The position numbers and the translations under genes are program-made. The notes beneath the pieces were generated by a model, which did no database searches, was not told where the DNA came from, and was given only the letters and a program-made list of their open reading frames with translations. A stretch of DNA of 64,000 bases from JB111 sp049856175 (GTDB taxonomy: Bacteria > Actinomycetota > Actinomycetes > Actinomycetales > Actinomycetaceae): positions 1 to 64,000 of the forward strand of contig NZ_JBNDNA010000011.1 in NCBI RefSeq assembly GCF_049856175.1, given 5' to 3'. Shown here one piece after another: positions 1 through 6,900 of the stretch; the stretch's first letter is position 1; each line of letters starts with the position of its first letter.

Positions 1-70
1 GACCGTCCGCGATCTCCTTCTGCCGCCGTCTGCGTTCCGCACGCTCCGGACTCTCCTTGGTCATGGTCAC
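1..70 (-). CDS. 5' end of an unidentified gene, cut by the window edge
   Basis: A GTG at 70 (or ATG at 64) follows a good ribosome binding site (AAGGAG on the minus strand, about 80-85). It opens a frame running off the left edge: VTMTKESPERAERRRRQKEI..., a charged Arg/Glu-rich start. It lies just downstream of the recombinase remnant on the same strand, so it probably belongs to the same mobile or accessory region. Only about 23 residues are visible and I do not recognise the family. Confidence 0.45.
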   Translation of the reverse strand, partial: MTMTKESPERAERRRRQKEIADG

Positions 71-103
71 AGCATGTTCTCCTTCGAACGCTGACCCCAC
101 CCC

Positions 104-544
104 TTACACAAACCATCTGACACGCCCCTCCTGGACGTGAGGAGCGGTGTTCCAGTCGAAGAAAACCTGCGCCGGGTGGGTACCGAAGTACTCCTCGCAG
201 ACCCGGTCCCAGCCGTAGTCCGGGTTGCACACGTAGCTCGTGAACGCGCGCAACGCGCAGTGGTAGCTGCGCAGCGTGGAGTGCGAGACGTGCCGGACGG
301 TGCGTAGGTCGGCCGAGAACTCCTCGACCGTCGCCTGCGTCCAGCGCCACGGTTCCTCGTTCATGTGCGCGACGAACCTTCGCACGCACCGCACACGCTG
401 ATCGATCGTGGCGAACTGCAGGTTGCGCGAGAGCTGCTGATTCCGCCAGCCGTCCAGCATCAGCTCGAACACGCGCTCCTCGGGCCGCAGCACCGGCAGC
501 GCCGGCACCAGCTGGACCCGACCCGCGCCATCCACCTGCATCAC
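104..544 (-). pseudogene. truncated tyrosine recombinase/integrase (N-terminal part only)
   Basis: The 146-residue frame resembles the N-terminal SAM-like core-binding domain of XerC/phage-type integrases. It has the usual pattern of a helix with a charged start (TIDQRVRCVRRFVAHMNE), WRWTQATVEEF, then SHSTLRSYHCALRAFTSYV. Full-length members continue after the WNTAPHVQE segment into a catalytic domain with R...HxxR...Y. Here the frame becomes GRVRWFV and stops, so the whole catalytic domain is missing. Start is GTG at 544 or ATG at 541. I read it as a decayed insertion remnant. A shifted frame continuing leftward could not be found in the 100 bp available. Confidence 0.7.
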
Positions 545-904
545 AACACCCCCGATCGGTGGTTACACCTAGTGATTCAATGATGCATCTGTTGAGACTA
601 CTCGGATGCTCCTGCAGGTCAAGGGCCAGCCATCGGAGCTCCACCAGACAACTGCCGGAGTTCCGCGACGAGTCGCATCCACCAGCCGAAGCGCGTCGCA
701 AGCAGCGTTCATGCAGGTCAGACGTGTACAGCCGGCGAGGTGCACCGGCTGCCGAGCGGGGGACCCCGGTGATTCATCTGATGCAATACGCAGAGGCCAG
801 AATGACATAATGTACATTATCGGATCGTGGGGTGCTGCGCCGAGAGCGGTGCTGAGGGTCGTCCGTGAGCCGGGAGCCGACCACGACATGGCACTGAGAA
901 CGAC
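545..904. other. non-coding stretch with short repeats and an AT-rich palindrome
   Basis: No convincing coding frame. The stretch is locally less GC-rich than the rest. It holds two near-identical motifs about 200 bp apart (GTGATTCA-aTGATGCA at 572-587, GTGATTCA-tcTGATGCA at 769-785) and a 14-bp perfect palindrome at 807-820. This fits a decayed mobile-element margin. Confidence 0.5.
807..820. promoter_or_regulatory. perfect palindrome ATAATGTACATTAT, possible operator
   Basis: A 14-bp perfect dyad, almost pure AT outside its centre, in very GC-rich DNA. Its size and symmetry are like operators of GntR or TetR/MarR-type repressors. No intact target gene flanks it: the integrase remnant starts 260 bp to the left, transcribed away, and the gene to the right ends toward it. 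It may be an orphan operator of a deleted gene. Confidence 0.3.
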
Positions 905-940
905 GTGGGGCCCGCCGAGCTGATGCTCGACGGGCCCCAC
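905..940 (-). terminator. terminator-like hairpin after the tandem TIM-barrel gene
   Basis: Two nested stems: GTGGGGCCCG / CGGGCCCCAC (10 bp) closing CGAGC-TGAT-GCTCG (5 bp), with one mismatch between. It begins 16 nt after the stop codon of the minus-strand gene. The T tract after it is weak, which is common for high-GC actinobacterial terminators. Confidence 0.65.
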
Positions 941-955
941 GGCCGTGCTGATGGA

Positions 956-3430
956 TCAGCGGCGCACACCCAGGGTGTCGACGCCGTCGCCGTTCCAGTC
1001 ACCGACGAAGACCTCGTCGGAGGCCCGACCGTAGTCGAGCTCGATGTCGGCGTTCGTCGACGTCAGCGAGTTGTTGACGAAGAACGAGTTCGCGCGACGC
1101 ACGGCGAACGTGTCCGTGCCGTTGCCGTCCCAGTCACCGACGTACACCTCGTCCGAGGCGTGGCCGTAGTCGAGCTCGGCGTCCGCCCAGCCCGAGGTGA
1201 GGCTGTTGGACAGGAAGTAGCTGTTGCCGCGACGCACCGCGAAGGTGTCGACGCCGTCAGCGTTCCAGTCGCCGACCAGGACCGTGTCGCCCGAGCGGCC
1301 GTAGTTCAGCTCGGTCTCGGCCCAGCCCGAGGTGAGGCTGTTGGACAGGAAGTAGGCGTTGCCGCGACGCACCGCGAAGGTGTCGACGCCGTCGCCGTCC
1401 CAGTCGCCGACCAGGACCTCGTCGGAGGCCCGTCCGTAGGTCAGCTCGACGTCCGCGTTCCCGCCGTAGAGGTTGTTCGACAGGTAGTAGGCGTTCCCGC
1501 GGCGGACCGCAAGCGTGTCGGACCCGTCACCGTCCCAGTCACCGACGAGGACGTCGTCACCGGGACGACCGAAGGAGAACTCGTGGTCCGCCCAGATGTC
1601 CCAGCCGTCGTTGAGGTAGAACCCGCGACCCGGCGTCGGCGGCACCGGCTCCGGCTCCACCGGGGGTTCGGGCTGGCCGGCTTCCTGGCCGGTGAGGTAC
1701 TCGAACCCGGTGGTCACGAAGTCCTCGCCGTCGGCCGCCACGTCGTACTCGAGCACGTAGTACGCCACGGGCGCGTGCTCCTGCGCGGCAGCGATGATGC
1801 CCGGCAGGTCGACCTCTCCCTCACCGAGGTTGGTGAACGTCGGACGGCCCTCGCCGCCGACGTTGGTGGCGTCCTTGATGTGCAGGAGCTCGATGCGGTC
1901 CCCGTGCTCCTCGATCAGCGCCGGAACATCGACGCCGGCATGCGCGGCCCAGGCCACGTCGAGCTCGAACGTCACGAGCTCCGGGTCGGTCTCGGCGACC
2001 AGGATCTCCCAGGCCGACATCTCCACACCGTCGTGCTCGTAGGTGGTGGTGAACTCGCCGTCGTGGTTGTGCCCGAAGAACTTGCCGACCCCGGCGTCCA
2101 CCGAGCGCTGACCGAGTCGGTTCATCGCCTCAGCCGTGGCCAGGGTGTCCTCGTAGGAGTCGATGCCCGGGGAGGCGAACCCGCCCGAGCCGACGTACTC
2201 CTGACCCACGGTCTCGACGAACTCGAGCGTCTCGTCGAAGGACGCCTCGTCGGTGTTGTAGTGCGACGACGGCACGCTCAGACCCAGGCCGTCCGTGAGC
2301 TCACGGAACTCCTCTGCCGTGTAGTCACCGAAGGTGCCACCGAAAGGCTCGATGTTCTCGAAACCGATCTCGGCCAGGCGTCCCAGCACCGGCTCCAGGC
2401 CCACATCGCCCACCCACGGGGTCAGCGAGAACATCTGGATCGACACATCCTCCACCGGAATCAGCTCAGGCTCGGGCGGTGCGGGCTCGCCGGCTTCCTG
2501 GCCGGTGAGGTACTCGAACCCGGTGGTCACGAAGTCCTCGCCCTCGGGTGCCATGTCGTACTCGAGCACGTAGTACGCCACGGGCGCGTGCTCCTGCGCG
2601 GCAGCGATGATGCCCGGCAGGTCGACCTCTCCCTCACCGAGGTTGGTGAACGTCGGGCGACCCTCACCTGCGACGTTGGTGGCGTCCTTGATGTGCAGGA
2701 GCTCGATGCGTTCCCCGTGCTCCTCGATCAGGTCGGCAACGTCGATGCCCGCGTGGGCGGCCCATGCGATGTCGAGCTCGAACGTCACATACTCGGGGTT
2801 GGTCTCGGCGACGAGGATCTCCCAGGCCGACATCTCCACGCCGTTGTGCGTGTAGGTGGTGGTGAACTCGCCGTCGTGGTTGTGCCCGAAGAACTTCCCG
2901 ACCCCGGCCTCGACCGACCGCTGCCCGAGACGGTTCATCGCCTCAGCCGTCGCCAGAGTGTCCTCGTAGGAGTCGATGCCGGGAGAGGCGAACCCACCGG
3001 ACCCGACGTACTCCTGCCCCACGGTCTCGACGAACTCCAGCGTCTCGTCGAAGGTGTCCTCGTCTGTGTTGTAGTGCGACGAGGGAACGTTCAGACCCAG
3101 ACCGTCCGTCAGCTCACGGAACTCCTCTGCCGTGTAGTCACCGAAGGTGCCACCGAACGGCTCGATGTTCTCGAAACCGATCTCCGACAGGCGCCCCAGC
3201 ACCGGCTCCAGACCCGCATCCCCCACCCACGGGATCAGCGAGAACATCTGGATCGACACATCCTCCACCGGGATCAACTCGTGCTCGGCCTGCGCGGGGG
3301 CGTCCGCCGGCTCGGGCTCGGCGGGCGAGGCACTCGCCGCGCTGAGCGCCATCGGCAGCACGAGTGCGCTGGCGAACGCTGCTCCCACCGCTCGGGGTAG
3401 CCAACGGCTACCTGGTCCTCGTCTGGTCAC
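956..3430 (-). CDS. secreted protein with tandem xylose-isomerase-like TIM barrels and FG-GAP-like repeats
   Basis: An exported 824-residue protein. Start chosen at GTG 3430 because AGGAGG lies 4 nt before it and the paralogue at 8558 has the same context. The signal peptide is TRR..., a hydrophobic core, then cleavage near SAASA-SP. Residues about 51-314 and 322-585 are two nearly identical copies (271-residue period) of a sugar isomerase/epimerase-type (AP endonuclease 2-like) domain. Each copy carries the metal/substrate motifs IEPFGG, GHNHDGEF, ELDxAWAAHAG, LLHIKDAT and LEYD. A PEPV-rich linker leads to about 4.5 repeats of 45 residues (VGDWDGDGxDTxAVRRGN), like calcium-binding FG-GAP/VCBS repeats. 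Secreted relatives act on sugars and some of this fold are 3-keto-glycoside lyases; the substrate here is unknown. Confidence 0.8.
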   Translation of the reverse strand: MTRRGPGSRWLPRAVGAAFASALVLPMALSAASASPAEPEPADAPAQAEHELIPVEDVSIQMFSLIPWVGDAGLEPVLGRLSEIGFENIEPFGGTFGDYTAEEFRELTDGLGLNVPSSHYNTDEDTFDETLEFVETVGQEYVGSGGFASPGIDSYEDTLATAEAMNRLGQRSVEAGVGKFFGHNHDGEFTTTYTHNGVEMSAWEILVAETNPEYVTFELDIAWAAHAGIDVADLIEEHGERIELLHIKDATNVAGEGRPTFTNLGEGEVDLPGIIAAAQEHAPVAYYVLEYDMAPEGEDFVTTGFEYLTGQEAGEPAPPEPELIPVEDVSIQMFSLTPWVGDVGLEPVLGRLAEIGFENIEPFGGTFGDYTAEEFRELTDGLGLSVPSSHYNTDEASFDETLEFVETVGQEYVGSGGFASPGIDSYEDTLATAEAMNRLGQRSVDAGVGKFFGHNHDGEFTTTYEHDGVEMSAWEILVAETDPELVTFELDVAWAAHAGVDVPALIEEHGDRIELLHIKDATNVGGEGRPTFTNLGEGEVDLPGIIAAAQEHAPVAYYVLEYDVAADGEDFVTTGFEYLTGQEAGQPEPPVEPEPVPPTPGRGFYLNDGWDIWADHEFSFGRPGDDVLVGDWDGDGSDTLAVRRGNAYYLSNNLYGGNADVELTYGRASDEVLVGDWDGDGVDTFAVRRGNAYFLSNSLTSGWAETELNYGRSGDTVLVGDWNADGVDTFAVRRGNSYFLSNSLTSGWADAELDYGHASDEVYVGDWDGNGTDTFAVRRANSFFVNNSLTSTNADIELDYGRASDEVFVGDWNGDGVDTLGVRR

Positions 3431-3641
3431 GATTCCTCCTTGAGCTCGCATACCTGTCTGGCCGTACCGTCACGGCACCTGTGCCCGAGGGCGGCGGCCA
3501 CTCCGCCTCACGCCCCTCGGCCGGTCCGCGGCGCAGCGCACGCACCTTCCCGTCCTCGGGTCGAGGCGCCGCTCCGCCGCGGGTCTGTCCATCCAATCAC
3601 CATGAAGACCAAAGCAACAGGGGTTTCGCTCAGGCAAAAAA
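3396..3641 (-). promoter_or_regulatory. conserved 5' leader of the TIM-barrel gene (shared with the gene at 8558)
   Basis: Four elements recur at the same distances from the GTG in both secreted-protein genes. They are a 14-bp exact box AGGGGTTTCGCTCA with a flanking A6 run (3619-3641), a GGCGG-N5-CCGCC hairpin next to CTCCGCCTCAC (3493-3511), the ribosome-binding region, and a perfect hairpin GGTAGCC-AAC-GGCTACC inside the first codons (3396-3412). This suggests a joint promoter/operator plus a structured leader RNA. The signal is not one I can name. Confidence 0.55.
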
Positions 3642-3721
3642 GAAGTGGTGTGCCAGGTCTCGGTCGACGCCTCTCCCCCGCCAGTGCCGTGGCGTCGTTG
3701 CCGAGTCAATCAGGTAGCCAT

Positions 3722-3770
3722 CGAGGCAGTCCCCTGGGTCGACTGCCTCGGTCGTTATCCGACTGCCTCA
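3722..3770. promoter_or_regulatory. three copies of a GACTGCCTC element upstream of the TIM-barrel gene
   Basis: CGAGGCAGTC at 3722-3731, then GACTGCCTCG at 3741-3750 and GACTGCCTCA at 3761-3770. The first two form a 10-bp inverted repeat; the last two are direct repeats exactly 20 bp apart, two helical turns. It lies between the terminator of the upstream gene and the leader of the next, so it is a plausible operator cluster. A hairpin role is possible for the first pair. Confidence 0.4.
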
Positions 3771-3810
3771 CCGCACTAACCGAGCCGACGCCGACTATGA
3801 CGACGGCGAA

Positions 3811-3848
3811 GGGCGGGCCCCGCACCCATCAGGGTGCGAGGCCCGCCC
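3811..3848 (-). terminator. strong hairpin terminator after the multidomain secreted gene
   Basis: GGGCGGGCC and CGCACCC pair with GGGTGCG and GGCCCGCCC around an ATCA loop. This gives 9 + 7 bp with one C/A mismatch, 75 nt downstream of the stop at 3924. No U-rich tail. Confidence 0.7.
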
Positions 3849-3923
3849 GTTGGTGAGCAGAAGTCCGCTCAGTGGTGGAGCGGAAGTCCGCTCACTCGCC
3901 GATGATCGGCATCAGGTTGCTGG

Positions 3924-6900
3924 TCAGCGGCGGACTCCGAGGGTGTCGGAGCCGTCGCCGTTCCAGTCACCGACGAAGACCTCATCGCCGGCCCGGCCGT
4001 AGCGGACCTCGATGTCGGCCCACCCACCAGTCAGCGAGTTCGACACCAGGTACAGGTTCCCGCGACGCGAGGCGAACGTGTCCGCCCCGTCACCGTCCCA
4101 GTCCCCCACCAGCACGTCGTCGGACGCCTGTCCGTAGTCGAACTCCGCATCCGCCCAGCCCGAGTTCAGGCTGTTGGAGACGTAGTAGGTGTTCCCACGA
4201 CGCACCGCGAACGAGTCCGCACCGTCCGCGTCGTAGTCACCGACCAGGACCTGGTCGTCCGCGCGGCCGTAGTCCAGCTCGGCCTCCGCATTCCCACCAG
4301 AGAGCGAGTTCGTGAGGAAGTAGCTGTTCCCGCGACGCACCGCGAACGAATCGCTGCCGTCGCCGTCCCAGTCACCCACCAGCACCGTGTCCGACGCGCG
4401 ACCAAAGGTCAGCTCCACGTCCGCGTTACCCCCGTAGAGGTTGTTGGACAGGAAGTACGCGTTCCCGCGGCGCACCGCGAGCGTGTCCGACCCGTCGCCG
4501 TCCCAGTCACCGACCAGGACCTCGTCACCCGGGCGACCGAAGCTGAACTCGTGGTCCGCCCAGATCCCCCACCCGTCGTTGAGGTAGAACCCACGACCCG
4601 GCGTCGGCGGAACAGGCTCCGGCTCCACCGGCGGCTCCTCGTCGTCCAGCTCGGCGATACGGACGTTGCGGAACGAGACGTCGTCGCCGTCACCGTGGTT
4701 CTGCAGCCCGATGTAGCCGGAGCTGAGGTCACGTGCCGGGTCGGTCGACTCGAACTCGTTGATGAGGACGTCGTTGAGGTAGACCTCGATCATCGGGTCG
4801 TCGACGACGATCTCGTACGCGTTCCACTCCCCCGGCGGGTTGAGCGCCTCGTCCCTGGCCGCCTCGTCGGCGCCCTGGAACGTGTAGATCGCGCCGGTGG
4901 TGCGGTCGGGCTCGTCGGTGGCGTCGATCTGGATCTCGTAGCCCTCGTTCACGGCGACCCACGGGTCGTCACCGGGCTCCGGGAACCCGACGAACACGCC
5001 CGAGTTGTCGTCGCCCGCCATCATCCAGTCCAGCCGGAGGCTGTAGGCGTCGAACTCCTCGGGGAACCACAGGAGGCCCATCCCGCCCGTGGTGAGGGCG
5101 GTGCAGTCCTCCTGCAGCTCGAAGCTGCCGGGGCCGGCCATGTTCCAGGCGTCCAGGCTCGCCTGGGTCCCGTCGAAGAGCGGGGTGTAGCCCTCCTCGA
5201 CCTCGACAGGCTCGCAGACCGGGGGCTCCGGGTCGTCGCCGACCACCCGGAAGTGGTCGAAGCTCACGGTCGTGGGCTCCGCCTGCTGCGCACCGAGGGC
5301 ATAGATGCCCGGGCCGGCGTCGCCGACCTGGTCGTTGGTCACCGCGCTGGGCAAGTCCTGCCAGGTCTCACCGTCGGTCGAGAAGGCACCCGTGAAGGTG
5401 TCTCCGTCCCGGGTGAGCCGGACGTGGTACTCGTCGGACAGTGGCAGGTCGGTGAGGTCGTCCTGCGGGTTCTGGATCTCGCCGCCCACCTCGCTGCGGA
5501 GCTCGACCCGCAGCGGGGTGTCGCTGCCGTTGGTGGCGTAGACGGGGTCGAGCTTGACGTAGTTGTCCTCGTCCCCGTAGACGATGATCCCGCCCTGCTG
5601 GTAGGCGCTGCCCAGGTCGGCGCTGAACGTCGTCTCGACCGTCCACTGGTCCCCCGTGAGCACCCGGTTCTGCAGGATGTTCGGCACGGGCGAGTTGTCG
5701 CCGGCGTAGAAGTCGGCGTCGGTGGTGGTGACGTTGTAGGCACCGTCCGCGACCGTGGCGAGCTCGGGGTCGTAGTTGATGATGTCCCACCGGCACGTGT
5801 CGACGACCGTTCCGTCGAACTCGTCGTCAGCCGAGATCTCCGCGTCCGGGTCCTCGCAGACCGGCGGCTCCGGTGCGGGCTCCTCGCCCCCGCCGGACGC
5901 CGTGAAGTGGAGGAAGTCGAGGTCGACGCCACCGGTTGAGGTGACGTAGACGGTGCCGGAGCCCTCAGGGATCGTCTCGAGCGTCGTGGCCACCTCCTGC
6001 CAGCCGTCGCCGCCGGAGATCTCGATCTCGGCGAACGGGTCGGCCGCGACGTCGTTCCAGCGCAGTGCCAGGGTGCCCTCGCCGGACGCCTGTGCTGCGA
6101 CGGTGTCGATCGGCTCGCCCGTCGCTGCGTGGGTGAACGCGATCGGCTGGAACGCGATGTGGTCGCCCTCGTCGAACGAGGTGACGTAGGAGCCCGCGCT
6201 GGCGCCGGGGTCGTTCGCGACCTCGATGCCCTCCTGGGAGTTGTACCACTCGCCCTGCTGGACCTCGGGCTTGGTGATGAGCGTGGCCTCGCCGGTGGTG
6301 GCCGGGACCTCGCCCTGGGGCTCGTCGGTGTACGTCACCACGAGGGTGCCGTAGATCTTCTCGCCCTCACCGTGCTCGACGGCGGACTCGTTCGTCTCGA
6401 TGGTGAAGTCGCAGCCGTTGCCGCTGACCTCCGGGTGGGCGTGCTCGTTGTGGCCCAGACCGAACGTCCATGCGACGCGGCCGCACTCCGGCGTGTCGCC
6501 GTCCTCGGCGTCGGTCACCGAGACGCTCATCGGGATGTCGTCGCCCCAGTCGAAGATCGCGCCGTCCGGCACGGACAGCGAGACCTCCGGCGCGGTGTTG
6601 CCGACGGTGATCGGGGTGTTGGCCAGACCGACCTTGCCCTCGGGGTCCGTCACCCTCAGGGTGACGTGGACCTGTCCGAGCTCGGCGAACGTGTGCGTGA
6701 CCTGGACGCCCTCGGCGTCGAACTCGCCGTCGCCGTCGAAGTCCCACTCGTAGGTCAGGTCACCGCCCTCGGGGTCACGCGACTCCGAGGCGTCGAAGGC
6801 CACGTCGAGCGGAGCCTCGCTGCTGGCGACCGGGTCGGCGGTGAAGCGTGCCTGCGGCGTCTTGTTGTCCGGCGCGTAGTCCACGCGGTACAGGCCGGCG

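Noticed and set aside
905..3400. 831-residue open frame on the plus strand opposite the tandem TIM-barrel gene
   Set aside because: It is a mirror frame caused by GC-rich codon bias; Val/Arg/Glu-rich composition, no domain motifs, while the minus strand has signal peptide, domains and SD.
3396..3641. Leader as a c-di-AMP (ydaO) or other known riboswitch
   Set aside because: The conserved helices and loops of those classes are not present; only the shared boxes described above are supported.
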